Shown one piece after another: positions 10,370 through 21,669 of a stretch of 64,000 nucleotides of DNA (its first letter is position 1; every line of letters starts with the position of its first letter). The stretch is taken from positions 656,238 through 720,237 of the forward strand of contig JAJVDF010000279.1 of NCBI GenBank assembly GCA_022410635.1, in the 5' to 3' direction. Made by a program: the position numbers and the translations under genes. The notes below the pieces were generated by a model. It did not search any database and was not told the origin of the DNA. It saw only the letters and a program-made list of their open reading frames with translations. This DNA is from Tretioscincus oriximinensis (Eukaryota; Chordata; Lepidosauria; Squamata; Gymnophthalmidae).

Positions 10370-10605
10370 GGGTTGTGCTTCCGGAGCCGGAAGTGGCATC
10401 ACTCCGGATACCGTTTTAGGAAGTAGAGTCCGGAAGTGACATCGTTTGTGATATCACTTCCAACCCCAGGGCACCCTTTCCAAAATGGGCTAGAAGTGAC
10501 ATCGCAATAACTCCCGGCCCCGACAGCAACCTCCCCCAGGCATTGCTGTACAAGAATTCATGCTTTGTATGAGAGTGGACAATCTTACAAAACATATAAG
10601 ATTCT
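10370..10605. repeat. Unclassified repeat U3 rich in GGAAGTGACATC motifs, copy 1
   Basis: Repeated CCGGAAGTG(G/A)CATC and TTAGGAAGTAGAG elements lie between 10380 and 10505, ending in TTGCTGTACAAGAATTCATG. A related copy at 25370-25605 keeps the repeated AAGTGA(C/T)(A/G)TCAC elements and the same terminal block. CCGGAAGT fits the ETS/GABP binding consensus. It may be the end of an unidentified transposon. Confidence 0.5.
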
Positions 10606-10612
10606 TGCACGA

Positions 10613-10891
10613 TTCTTACCACTAGCACAGAGGTTAAGAAACAGTCTTTCGACAGAGAGGCTGGGTTTCAAAGCCCTGTGTTGGCTATGGACTGGGGTAA
10701 GTGACCTCTACTGGCCTTAGCTTCAGCCAACTCAGCTGCTAAAAAGCAAAATGAATTTTGCAAGTAGATAAATGGGTACCTTCACCAAGGAGAAAAGATA
10801 GAATAGATGTAAGCTTTGGGGTTTTGGGGGGAAAAAACCTTGTAAGCCACTGTGAGACCCATTGGGTGAGAAGGGCTGGGTATAAAAACCC

Positions 10892-10972
<81 letters not shown>

Positions 10973-10975
10973 CAT
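10613..10975 (+). mobile_element. tRNA-derived SINE (family A) with long ATT tail
   Basis: The head GCACGATTCTTACCACTAGC is decayed, but GGGTTTCAAAGCCCTGTGTT (B box region) and CAACTCAGCTGCTAAAAAGC remain. The 3' end has CTTGTAAGCCACTGTGAGAC and GGGCTGGGTATAAAAACC, followed by roughly 28 ATT units (10890-10972). The long poly-isoleucine frames on both strands here are translations of this microsatellite, not genes. Confidence 0.75.
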
Positions 10976-11084
10976 CATCCTTCTACTTCTTTTACCCAGG
11001 CAGCTCATTTACCAGCTCTTCGCTTCTCTTTGTAAATCAGCTTATCGTGTCGTATAAAACCATGGCAGATAATGAGTAGTAGAA

Positions 11085-11352
11085 AAATCTGGCATTTATA
11101 TCCCGCCTCAGTGTACAGAGTGGCTTACGTGTGGTCTGTCTTCCCACCAGATTAGTGATGGTACTCATTAAACTACTTGAAGTGTAGACTGAAGATCTAC
11201 TTGAAATGTACAGTGCAAATCTACTTTCCTTCAAATTAATGAGTTGGCTCAGGCCAGTAGAGGGCCTCACGCTCTCCACAATACAGGGCTTCAGGAATGG
11301 ATCTCTCACACGGCAGACCGACTCTTAACACCTGAGCCATTTGTGCCCTTGT
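11085..11352 (-). mobile_element. tRNA-derived SINE (family A), antisense, diverged
   Basis: The left end has the complement of the family A 3' block (TATATCCCGCCTC-GTGTACAGAGTGGCTTAC). The right end has GGGCTTCAGGAATGGATCTC and CTGAGCCATTTGTGCCCTTG, the complement of the tRNA-like head. The B box is decayed. Confidence 0.65.
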
Positions 11353-11671
11353 GCAACCGGAAGTGCTTCCCTTTGCTAAAAGCAGTTTTGTGAGCAGGAG
11401 ATGGGGGTTTCTGATCANTCTCAGCTTCACTGGCTGCCGCTCACTTACAAGATGCCACTAAGAAAATGCAAAAACACACATGGGTGGTACCAGAGTAAAA
11501 ACGAAATTAGCTCACTCCTGCTCTTAAGCAGTACAGCGCAGGCACAGTGTACACAGCTATCCTTGCTCTCCAAAGCCCTTGACTTCATTGGAATGGCATT
11601 GGAAGGAGATCATAACAAAGTCCAAATGTTCGCTCAGGACACGAAACTTGTTAGCAGGGTCTAGTAGCATT

Positions 11672-11998
11672 TAGAAGAAGAAGAAGAAGAACAACAACAA
11701 CTTGGTTCTTATACCCCGCTTTTCTCAACTTTCAAAGGGACTCAAAGNGGCTTACAAGGATATATTTTGCCCGAAGGCTCACATTCTATCTTCCCCACCA
11801 GGCTGTGGTGGTTCCCATGTATCTACTTGCAGTCAGTTGCAATTTCTTGCAATTCATGCTTTCAAATAGCTGGGTTGGCTAGAGCTACAGGCTAGTGGAA
11901 GGTGCTCAGCCCTCCCCACGTCCCACACAGGGCTTCAAANCCCGATCTCCCAGGCGAGAGACGAATTCCTAAGCGACTGAGCTATCCGTGCCTGTAGA
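11672..11998 (-). mobile_element. tRNA-derived SINE (family A), full length, antisense
   Basis: Starts with GAA/CAA tail units at 11672-11700, then the full body complement (CTTATACCCCGCTTTTCTCA through GAATTCCTAAGCGACTGAGC). It closely resembles the copies at 2571 and 31438, so it belongs to the youngest family A set in the window. Confidence 0.85.
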
Positions 11999-13020
11999 CA
12001 GAGTTGGCTGTGTAAACAGGACTTGCAAGGAGCTGGAAGTGTTGATCGGCAACTGGAAAGACCCCAAGGCCCTGCGCTGCTGGTTGCTCATGTGAAACTT
12101 ATGAAATACACAGCAGTTCAGGCTTGCAAATAAAATATAAATCCTTAACTCACTGGCACTGCTTTAGAATTTGGAATCTGNTTATTTGGAAACTGAACAA
12201 AACAATAGGAGTTTCTCATTCGTGGGATATCCCTAGAGGGTATTTTTTTAAAATATGAAAAGGAAAAATGCAAAATAAAACATCTAATATTTTTACACAC
12301 GAGTCTTATATCTTTTGCCAATAACAGACAACAGCAGCAAAACCTGAGAATACTGCCTAGAGAGAGAGAGGATTGGGAAAGCTGAATTATTTAAGAGGTT
12401 TCGGTTGAAGTTTGATGGTGATTATCTACTTTGAAATCCACTTTGATGGCGATAGGACCTGTTTGCTGGGCCCTCTAGATGGAATTCCAGATGTAGACAA
12501 CCTCCAGCTTCTGATTTCCCTAATTCGTGACAGAATTCCTGTTTCCTGTTATGTGGTTTTAGATTGTATTTCTGCCTGCTTTTCGGTGCCATTTTTTCAT
12601 GATGACATCGGAGTGACCAGGGCTGCTTTGAAAATAAATACATCTGGACTATTTCAAGGGTGATTTTAAGAGGTTTTTTGTAAGTCACTCCTTGGCTTCA
12701 ATGCATGGGCTGATAGGATGATCCTACTAACGACTCCTGGGTCCATTCCATTTTCTCCTGCTATCTGGTAACTGTATGTTTAAAAGGTATTTACAAGAGC
12801 CAATCTTGTAATACGTAGTTCAGGCTTTTATCAGTAAACAGATTACTCAGTCAGAAAAAAGGATGCAACGNAACAGGCTAGTGTACTGATAAAATTTAAC
12901 ATGCAGTAAATGTTCTCTATTTTTTCATGCAGACAGTATTTTTGCATTCATAAATATGTTTCTCAGCTATCAGGCAACCCAACCAAAACTAAGCTCATAA
13001 AACACATTTTACTGTTTCAC
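11999..13020. other. Unassigned spacer
   Basis: No supported gene. A GA dinucleotide run lies at 12358-12371. Confidence 0.4.
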
Positions 13021-13025
13021 ACTTC

Positions 13026-13278
13026 AGAGTCAAAACCCAACTGTCATAACTGCTCTGTGGCCACAGAATGTTCATGACAGCTTTGAATTCAGCCAATCTC
13101 GTCCTTGCATGCCCAACTGTGAAGTTCCAACACTACTGACATTGATTCTTGTCAGAGTCAAAGCCTGACTGTCATAAGTGCTCCATGGCTGCAGAATGTT
13201 CGTGACAGTTTTGGATTCAACCAATCCTTTGTTTCCATGTCAAGCTACAAAATTCCAACAGTATTAACAAAACCGTTC
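13026..13278. repeat. Tandem dimer with 128-bp unit
   Basis: Unit 1 (13026-13153) and unit 2 (13154 to about 13278) both begin AGAGTCAAA-CC-ACTGTCATAA. They share CAGAATGTTC-TGACAG-TTTG-ATTCA-CCAATC and end in AA-TTCCAACA-TA. The copies have diverged visibly. No longer array is present. Confidence 0.7.
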
Positions 13279-13384
13279 CATTGGAAACTGTGCAACTGAG
13301 GTCAAACTGTACCGTCANTATAAGAAAAAACAGCAAGGAATAAGGAACTTCTAATATGAATGGACTTCTTAAACTTCTCTTGTG

Positions 13385-14185
13385 AAAAGGCTGTCCGGAC
13401 ACACATCACACCGTTCTTGAAAGAGCTGCACTGGCTGAACATAAGAACATAAGAACATAAGAAGAGCCATACTGGATCAGGCCACAGCCCATCAAGTCCA
13501 GCATTCTGTNTCACACAGAGGCCCACCAGATGCACCTGGGCAGTCCGAACAGANGAAAGCAAAATATGNTGCTCCTGTTCGTGACTCCCTGCAAATGGTA
13601 TTTCAAGAGTCCTGCCTGTTGCTCCATCCCGGAGGCTACATCCAGACAACTATCTTAGTATCCATTTATACCCTTAGTGTCCATAAACCTGTCTAGTCCT
13701 GTCTTGAAACTATCCAAGCTGTTAGCTACCACTACCTCTTCAGGAAGTAGCGGCTGCCCATCCGCTACTGAGCCCAATTCAAGGTGTTGACTATAACTTA
13801 CAAGGCCCTAAATAACTTGGGCCGCAAATATCTAAAGGAACGCCTTCTCCCATACCAATCTGCCCGTGCCTTAAGATCTGCAGGGGAGGTCCTCCTGGTT
13901 GTACCAGCTAATGGAGTGGGAACCCGGGGTAGGGGCTTTCCAGTGGTTGCCACTCGTCTTTGAAAATAGTCTCCCCCTGGAGGTGCGTCTGTCATCATCG
14001 TTGTATGGTTTCAGAAGATCCTTGAAGATGCAACTCTTTTACCTGGCCTTTGGCTGAAGAAATGTCATCTTTGTCCCTACTTCTAAATATTGTTTTNTAC
14101 TGTTTTCATTTTGCAGTGATGTTTTGGCCGCCCCGGGACCTTCGGGAATAGGGCTGGGTATAAGTATAAATAAATAAATAAATAA
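13385..14185 (+). mobile_element. L2-type LINE 3' portion, interrupted by CR1
   Basis: The left piece at 13385-13436 (CACACATCACACCGTTCTTG, AGAGCTGCACTGGCTG) continues at about 13746 (GGCTGCCCATCCGCTACTG) after a CR1 insertion. Reading on, decayed codons give TYKALNNLG, LRSAGEV, then SLYGFRRSLKMQLFYLAFG, an L2-like ORF2 C-terminus, followed by the tail GGACCTTCGGGAATAGGGCT and (AAAT)n at 14162-14183. Stops and frameshifts make it inactive. Confidence 0.7.
13437..13745 (-). mobile_element. CR1 LINE 3' end, antisense, inserted in L2
   Basis: The terminal octamer repeats (ACATAAGA)n at 13438-13460 lead into AAGAGCCATACTGGATCAGG and the standard 3' untranslated complement. It continues to CTACCTCTTCAGGAAGTA, the last coding codons, where it is truncated. 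It lies inside the L2 copy, so it is younger than that L2. Confidence 0.85.
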
Positions 14186-14189
14186 TTCT

Positions 14190-15330
14190 GCACAGTGAAT
14201 ACAGACTGGTGCTCCTGCACTCCTTGGTTAATATTTGATTTAGGCATTACAACTCTCCTACTATTATCTGCACTATCAGCACATCCTTCCACACAGGAAA
14301 GCTCTCTCAGGACACATCTTACATTCCTTTCTCTCGGCCAAGGATACATTTTTTCCGACCTGAAATGTGTCCTGACAGTTTTGTGTGCTCACCATAGTTG
14401 TTTCTGAATGGCTTTCATACCACATACAAATCATCACATTGTGCAAATATCAGGATCTTATCTGAATTTAACTTGCTTGATCCGGGTCTGGATCAAAGCA
14501 AGGATCCCACATCTGTCCCAAAGTTTGTAAATGCTTTGTGTCTCAAAGGACTCAAACAGTTAGAAACAAAAGCTCCTAGCCCCTGAATAATCCATTTGAT
14601 TTATTTATTTAAAATTGTTTATATACAGTCCTTCACTATTGGTCCCAGGGAGGGTAACAGGAGACCAATATTTTTTTNNAAAAAAAGAAGATTCATACTT
14701 TCCCTCCCACCCACCNAGCTTCCCTGGAGGGAAAGAATGCAGCGGAAGGTAAGAATGAAAAGCCTGGGTGATGAGGTATGTTTTTACCAGGAAGCTGAGC
14801 CTCAAGAGGGAGGCTGCTCCAGACTGTGGGAGAAACTATCAGAAGACCTGCTCCTTGAGATCTTAAAGCATGGGCAGGTGTATATAGGAGAAGAAGCTAC
14901 TTCAGATAGCAGTGCGCACTGCCAAAATGAGTCCCCCAATTCCATGTTCCATTTTGGTCCAAGCAGGAATGACCGACACAAGAAGGGCCTGTAGCACTTG
15001 AAGACAAACAAGAAAAAAGTAGACACCATGGGCTTCTGCGGGTGTAGTTTGAGACTCAGTATGCTGCTCAGTTTTTCATTTAACCAATTAANGAAAGAGA
15101 GAGTTATCAGATAGTTTATGCCAATTCTGCTCCCCAACTATGGTGGATGAAGGCAGCTGATTTCACTCATCAACTAATTTTCCCCATTGAAAACCTCCTT
15201 TCTCAGTAGCCAACAAATCCATTATTATGCCACTGAGCAAACCAGAGGAGTAAATCATTTCCATAGGCGACAGGCAACGGCTCTACTGAAGATTTTAAGA
15301 AATAGAACTACGACTGGCTATTTAGGGACT
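14190..15330. other. Unassigned spacer and L1 target sequence
   Basis: No gene was supported. The frame from 14596 to 14994 has no recognisable family. The final 30 bases up to 15360 are duplicated at 18580-18609 as the L1 target site duplication. Confidence 0.4.
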
Positions 15331-18300
15331 AGAAATCACTTCNAAAGCTCTCGCTGGGCAACTTTTTCGCATAATCNAGATCCCCCAATGATAACTTGGA
15401 GATTTTCTCCGGATTGGGCCGATGATCATCAAATTATGACAGAACTGAAAACAAAAACAGCTGAATTTTTTGAAAATAATAGGACACCAAACATCAGAGA
15501 CTCCATTGTTTGGGATGCTTTTAAGGCCACAATGAGGGGACTCTGTATTCAACAAGACATTAGAAAGAGAAGAGCCCAAAATAATTATAGACATGAACTG
15601 ATTACTCAAATACAACAATTAGAAAATAATTTTAGAATCAGACCCGCCCCAAATATTAAAAAACAATTGGATGAGACAAAAAAGAAGCTTGAATTTCTAG
15701 ACAGAACAAAATTGGCAAAATCAAGTATGTATACAAGAAACGAATTATTAACATGGGACGTTAAAAGCACGAAAAGAATGGCCAAAGCATTAAAGATGAA
15801 AGAGAAAAAAGAGAGAATTACCGTATTAAAAGATAAAGACGGCCGAACTTTGACCAGGGACACAGAAATTAGAGAATGCCTAGCAAAATTTTACCAACAC
15901 TTATATAGAACTCGGGACGTTAACGCCCCACTTTTTCAGGTAAACTCTCAACTGAATAATATAGACCAAACTTATCTTAACCAGATAATCACTGAGCAAG
16001 AGACAAGAGCAGCCATAGCAGGACTGAAATTGGGAAAATCACCAGGTACAGACGGNTTTACCGCAACATTCTACAAACTGTTTAAAGAAGAACTGATCTC
16101 ACCACTGACAGTCACTTTCAACCAAATATTATCAGGTCAGGAAATCCCTCCTACATGGAGAGAATCAGAGATAGTCCCAATACTTAAAAAAAGGTAGACT
16201 GACCCATGACGCAGAATCGTATCGCCCAATTGCACTTCTAAACCTCAATTTGCCTCAATTTTAGCAAAAAGATTAGAAAAACTACTTCCTAAAATAATTA
16301 ATGAGGACCAATTCGGTTTCATTAAAGGAAGGCAAATTATAGACCCCATAAGAAATTCAATTAATATACTAAATCATGCACAAATCCATAAAAAACAATT
16401 GGCTTTATTAAAACTGGATGTCTACAAGGCGTTCGATTCTGTCAGTCATAAATATATCGAAAACTTATGCATCAAATACAACTTGGGAGAAAACTTTACA
16501 AAAACAATAGTAAATTTATATAGGCACAATAAGACCAGAATAAAAGTGAATTCAGGCGTCTCACAATTTGTAGACATAAAAAACGGAGTCAAACAGGGCT
16601 GCCCGTTATCACCTTTAATCTTCGCCATGGNAATGGAAACACTAGCAGATTCAATAAGAGGAGATCCTATAATAAAGGNATACCATATCAATAGATATGA
16701 GATTAAAATTCAACTCAATGCTGACGATGCATTGATACTTATGTCCGATCCCAAGACAGGTATTNAACAGATCAAATTGTTAACAGATAATTTTGAAACA
16801 TTGTCTGGCATGAAAATTAATATCACCAAATCAGAACTACTAACAATAAACGTCCCGAGGAACAATCTCAGGGAAATTCACCTTCGATCGGGCTTACGAA
16901 CAAACNTTAAAAAACTTAAATACTTAGGGGTCTGGATTTCAAAAAATATGGACAAAATGATTCGGCTTAATTACAACCCGGCTTGGAAAAAAGTGAAAAA
17001 ACTACTTAAAAATTGGAGAAATAAAAAATGGTCAACAACCATGAAAATAAGAGCAGTAAATATGTTCATATTACCAAAGTTCCTCTTCTTACTCCAAACA
17101 TTACCCATGGAAATCCCAGAATCACAATTCAAACTTTGGGAGAACCATATCAAACTGTGGGTATTAAATGAAATAAGAAACAGAATCCCCAACAGAACGC
17201 TCTATTCCAAAAAAGATCAATTAGGCTGGGGACTACCCTCCCTGAAAATATATTTTGACGCGTTCCAAATAAACAAACTGTTACAATTAGAACACGAGAG
17301 GGACAAAAAATCNACAAGAATAGAGTTAGGAGCAAACAACATGGTACACAAAACAATTCTAAACCCTTTTATAGAAAGAAGAATTCAGAAATCATGGCTA
17401 ATACCACTAAACACGACCTTTAGAAGGTGGAAACTTAATTGGAGACTAATGGCCAACGACTGGAGACACGTGGCTTCTATTTTAGCCTTAAATGTCACAG
17501 GAGACCACCAATTGAATCAATACTTGCAAATACTATACTCTAATAATTATAAAACCTTAAGAGACCTAATTGACCACAATGGCACCCCACTTGACAGGAC
17601 AGCTCTAAGTAATATCACACAGAACAGGGGACCAATCTATTGGCTCCAGGAACAACAGTTGAATAACCGAGAATTAAAAAACAGCATGATGGGCAGATCC
17701 ACACTAGAAACCGTGGTACAAAAGTTGGTCAAAGGAGAGAGGAAACTAATCAAAACAATATATGATATCATCACAGCCCATAAATATAATAACCTAACAA
17801 ATACACTGCAATTTTGGGAAACGGAATTCCCTCAATTAAATCAAAATTGGCATCAATGGACAAAAACATTCCTGGAAATTAGAGATACTAGACTCAGGGA
17901 GACAGAACTGAAAAAGATTATGAGATGGTACCGCAACCCAGCTCAATTGTCACATATCACCAGAACATCACCTCTATGCTGGCGAGTGCGGTAATAAGGG
18001 GTACACACTTACATATGTGGGCTCATTGCCCCATGATTGTAAGATTATGGGGAAAAATAAGAGCTGAGCTAACATTGATTACTAATGTAACGATACCTGA
18101 CTCCAAAGAGGTATGGCTATTTGGAACACTAGACTGCATCAATACCAGCAGGCAGAATAAATACTGTATAGACAACGGTATTCTAGCGGGCCACATGGTC
18201 ATAGTCAAGGAATGGAAAAAGCATCAAAATTGGACGATGGACCTGTGGTGGCACTACTTTTTGGAGTTTATGTCCTTTGATGTCCTACAAAGTAAAAGAT

Positions 18301-18609
18301 TACGTTCTATTGGGATCAACAGTACGCCACACTGGACTACCAAATGGCAAAAGCTCATTGCCTATAGCTCAACAGACAATGCACATATACTTTTGAAAGA
18401 GACAATGAAGATGTTTCTTGACCAACGTTGGATTCTTTAATACTTCGGCAGAACATCAGGAGAAATTCTACAATTTGGACTTGTTCCGTTCGTAGGGGTG
18501 GGAGGGAGGACAAGGGGTGTTAATGATTTATGCTTTGTATTACTTGTGAATGTATCCTTATAAATAAATAAATAAAAAAAGAAATCACTTCAAAAGCTCT
18601 CGCTGGGCA
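15331..18609 (+). mobile_element. 5'-truncated L1 LINE insertion with long target duplication
   Basis: The element proper is about 15361-18579. It is flanked by a direct repeat of about 30 bases (15331-15360 and 18580-18609) starting AGAAATCACTTC and ending CTCGCTGGGCA, identical apart from an N. It begins inside ORF2 upstream of the reverse transcriptase domain. It ends with GTATCCTTATAAATAAAT and an A-rich tail. 5' truncation, an A-rich tail and a target repeat are the products of target-primed reverse transcription. The first 58 codons of the frame starting at 15187 are target DNA, not L1. Confidence 0.92.
15361..18440 (+). pseudogene. L1 ORF2 (reverse transcriptase and C-terminal domain), broken
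   Basis: The product would copy L1 RNA into DNA at a nicked target. Three frame segments are seen. 15361-16197 holds the linker region and KSPGTD (with an N codon after it). 16399-17994 holds LLKLDVYKAFDSVSHKY, QGCPLSP (16594-16614) and NADD (16717-16728), where the usual motif is FADD but both aspartates remain. The third segment, ending at 18440, holds THLHMWAHCP of the C-terminal cysteine/histidine motif. Breaks: an A-run indel with a stop near 16190; a 10-base direct duplication near 16245-16265; and a frameshift near 17975-17995, exactly within the first cysteine pair. The endonuclease domain is missing through truncation. Several N codons lie inside. It is clearly L1-type rather than CR1, and inactive as it stands. 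Confidence 0.9.
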
Positions 18610-18961
18610 TTGGGATGAAGACTGGTCGGATACGAATATTATAAACGAAGCACTTGATTGGTAACAGCCATGCTTGTAACTAATGCTAAGCCAAGGTGAA
18701 CGATTTGCTGAATCAAAAGGTTCATGAGCTCTGCTCCAGCGCACACAACTAAAGAAATCCCATTTTGCTTCCCCCTTTCTCCATCTGGGTCCCATAAACA
18801 GAATCTCTGAATCAGCACTCTTAAATTTGCTCAAGCTGTGAATATCATAATGCCACTCACATACACATTTCCTATCTTAAAAAAAACACATGTCTTGGCT
18901 AAGTATTATATGCAAATGTAAATGTATGCTTGGAAGGCTGGAACAGTATAACTTGCCAAAG
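18610..18961. other. Unassigned spacer
   Basis: Continuation of the DNA interrupted by the L1. Nothing recognised. Confidence 0.4.
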
Positions 18962-19168
18962 AAGAAATTTGGGCTGCTTCCACACGGAGCCTTATCCTGG
19001 GCTATCCCTCAGAGGAAGAACCTGCCAACCACATGCTTGTGGCTTGAATAGTCTACACTGACTATTCAAATGTGGACTGCCATAGTCTACACTGGCATGT
19101 AGATGGCCAAGTTCTGTCCCGAGNTGTGACCCAAAATAAAGCTCAGTGTAGATGGGGCCTTAGTTCCT
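18962..19168. mobile_element. Short TTAA-type MITE (family P), copy 1
   Basis: The left end GGGCTGCTTCCACACGGAGC-CTTATCCTGGG and the right end (complement of CCCAAAATAAAGCTCAGTG-TAGATGGGGCC) are inverted repeats of about 30 bases. The right flank reads CTTAG, close to TTAA. It shares its interior (GGAAGAACCTGCCAACCACA, TAGTCTACACTGGCATGTAG) with 36484-36872 and part of 46001-46090. Confidence 0.6.
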
Positions 19169-19221
19169 TGCTTTCCAGTTATTGCCCTCATTTGCTTTCT
19201 TAGCAAAAGCATGAAACAGAA

Positions 19222-19435
19222 TGTAAGAACCTAAGAGGAGCCCTACTGAGTGGGGCAACAGCCCATCTAGTTCAGCATTATGTCCCACACGGTGGCCCAC
19301 CTGGGTGGTTTNAAGCAGAAGAAGGCAAAATCTTCACTTCTTCACAGCTCCCTTTTCAGGAATACTACTTGTTGCTCCATCCTGGAAGCAGCATCAAGAG
19401 ATCCATCCTACTAGCTATCTATACCCTTGGCTTCC
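19222..19435 (-). mobile_element. CR1 LINE 3' end, antisense
   Basis: Starts TGTAAGAACCTAAGAGGAGC and runs through the CR1 3' untranslated complement to ACCCTTGGCTTCCATGAAC. It abuts a CR1 3' end of opposite orientation at 19449, so two 3' ends point away from a shared junction. Confidence 0.75.
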
Positions 19436-19448
19436 ATGAACTTTTCCA

Positions 19449-19545
19449 GGTGCAATTGCTGGGCCACTGTGTGAGACAGAATGCTGGACTAGATGGGCTC
19501 TGGCCCCATTGGGCAGGGCTCCTCTTAGGTTCTTATGCTCTTGTT
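19449..19545 (+). mobile_element. CR1 LINE 3' terminal 95 bases, sense
   Basis: GGTGCAATTGCTGGGCCACT followed by AGACAGAATGCTGGACTAGA and CTCCTCTTAGGTTCTTATG, the CR1 terminus in plus orientation. It is either a separate insertion or the product of inversion during insertion of the neighbouring copy. Confidence 0.75.
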
Positions 19546-19619
19546 CCAAGCTGTATAGCATGGAGAAATTTGTAAGAGCTTCCTTCCTTCTTTCCTTCCA
19601 AAATTTCACTTAGGACAAA

Positions 19620-20558
19620 TCCACAGAGTGGATTTTAAGTTCAAAAACTAAATTAAATTTTCAGTGTCTGCAAAANTAAACGCAAAAGAATGGAACACTA
19701 TTCATACCAACCCAAATCATAAAACTCATATACGGAGTGCTCATGCATGAAACTTTTCATGCTTCCACAGAACTCCAAACACAGCTTAATTCTTTGCTGA
19801 CAGAGTAAATAAAAAACAAACACCATTATGTAGCTTACAAGATAAAGACATAATGGTGATCAGAGCAGTAAGGGAAAGGGGTGGGGTATGGAATAATAAT
19901 GCATTTACCGGTAGCTAAGCTCCTTCAAACAGACAAAACTGCTTTGGTACTCAAATCTTTAAGCCAGGATATTTTTATTTCAATTTACTTTGTTCTTTTA
20001 GTCTGCCATGATCACCAGGCACTATGGCTATGAGGTATTTAAGGTAGTGCAAAGCAAACAGAGGATCTGAAGCACATAAAAATACTTTCATCAGTCCTTC
20101 CCCAGTGGAGTAAANAGTGACAGAGATTAGAAAGCAGGAGAAAGAATAAAAGTTACCTTTCTGAAAGCCCGGCTGGTGCCACTTTAATTTAGTTCCCCAA
20201 TGCATTGTTCAAAAGCAATCTTATGACTGCACATAGCTTTGGCCATCAAAATCCTTCACACTCTCAGGGAATTCATGTAAAACACCCTTTTTGGTCCTGT
20301 TTTTCAATTCCACAATTCTGTGCCAACTATATATCAGTCACCAGACCAGATCAATGACATCAATCACATAATGTCTCAGAATAAGCATGAAATAAAAATG
20401 GCGCAGGCAGGCATAAAGTCAAATCTTGGCTTAATGGGAATTTTCAGGTCAGTGATCCAGGACAACTTCCACACCCACCTGGCATCCTGCATCTGATTTG
20501 GGAAAAATCTGTGGCGTCTGAGCATGATGGGAAATTTACAAGGAAAGAGCTAGGTCAA
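19620..20558. other. Unassigned spacer
   Basis: Nothing recognised. AT-rich. Confidence 0.4.
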
Positions 20559-20701
20559 AGCCTTGGTTACAAATCTATTTTTAAACCTTCAGTCCTGAAG
20601 AATAAATATAATTTTATTTTTTTTTCCTGGACTAAACCAGGAGGAAAATGGATTAAGGTTATTCTTCAGGATTGAATAAAATGTAATAATAGATGGCCTA
20701 A
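20559..20701. mobile_element. Palindromic MITE (family H), copy 2
   Basis: TTTTTAAACCTTCAGTCCTG-AAGAAT on the left is mirrored by ATTCTTCAGGATTGAATAAA on the right. The outer ends CCTTGGTTACAAATCTATTT and AATAATAGATGGCC are also complementary in part. Same architecture as the copy at 9183. Confidence 0.65.
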
Positions 20702-20809
20702 ATGATAGAATAGAGCCACAGTCAGAAGCTCCTGAAAACAGCACTTATTTCAACTTTTCCTATTCCTGATTCTGCTCCTGGGAAGGTGGTATAGACCCTC
20801 CAGTTGCTT

Positions 20810-21300
20810 ATTTTATTTATTTCCATATATATCCCGCCTTGTACATCACCATACATAAAGCTAAAGTCTNGATCGTCCTTCCAGCCCTGTCTCCAAGCAG
20901 TGGTGTCCATCTGCATCCAAAATGACAACATCCAGTAGAGCTGCTGAAAGGAGCGAGACACTGGCATGCATGCGCTGCTCATGGGTGCCACCATTTTGGA
21001 ATGGGAGCTTCCAGTTCCAGGGCCAGAAGGCCTGCCTGTTCCATTGCCTTAGAATAGGCTCACTGACTAGTATAATACAAAAACCAAGCATACAAAATCA
21101 ACATTTTAAAATAGTGTCTGAAAGCAGGAAAAGTACAGCTGTTTTTTCAAGCAAAGGCCAGGTTGAAGAGTCACGTTTTCTGAATGAATATAATAATGTG
21201 GGAGACTATTCCATAGTCCACTGCACACTCTGGGGTCCACTATACAGAAGGCTCTGCCTCATCAGAAATACACGGTGGTGAGGGCATTATGTGGTTGGGT
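20810..21300 (-). mobile_element. L2-type LINE 3' portion, antisense, old
   Basis: The left end has the complement of an L2 tail with (TTTA)n at 20809-20824 and ATATATCCCGCCTTG. At 21155-21185 the complement of AAAGGCCAGGTTGAAGAGTC corresponds to the L2 LKTHLFNLAFG codons. At 21205-21260, ACTATTCCATAGTCCAC-CACTCTGGG corresponds to the upstream NRAFS..P.LWN segment. Highly decayed, and the middle section is uncertain. Confidence 0.5.
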
Positions 21301-21393
21301 ACAATTTTAGGTCTGCAGAGTCTTATCCTATCCCCTGAGATGCTCTAAACTGCATCATTTCCACATCAGAGTGGGAAGTTTTGCTAGTCTTAC

Positions 21394-21669
21394 TGTGATG
21401 ACCCTCGCTGGCGGATAAATACTCAGTGATTTCAAGCTCTGAAAGTGATTTATTTCAGCTCTAGAGAGCATCTGAGTCAGCTCTGCAGTGATTGCCTACT
21501 GTCAAAGCAGCTATATTTATACAGGTCATCGGCCAATCACTGCATTCCCTTTTTCCCGCCTAAAATGTTCAGCCCAGATTGGCTGTATTTTAATATTAGA
21601 GGTTTTCCTCCAAAACATAAAATCAATAACGTATATACAATTCTAATTGCAAGTCATGTATGCATGACA
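21394..21669 (-). mobile_element. Probable solo LTR (LTR retrotransposon or endogenous retrovirus)
   Basis: The 276-base unit is bounded by TGT...ACA (TGTGATGACC on the left, GCATGACA on the right) and flanked by near-identical pentamers CTTAC (21389-21393) and CTCAC (21670-21674). On the minus strand it holds two CCAAT-type boxes, TATAAATATA (21511-21520) and AATAAA (complement at 21449-21454), the normal U3-R-U5 order. No internal coding region adjoins it, so it would be the product of LTR-LTR recombination. Confidence 0.6.

Noticed and set aside
10739..11057. Poly-isoleucine open frames on both strands
   Set aside because: They are translations of the (ATT)n tail of a SINE; no start context or domain.
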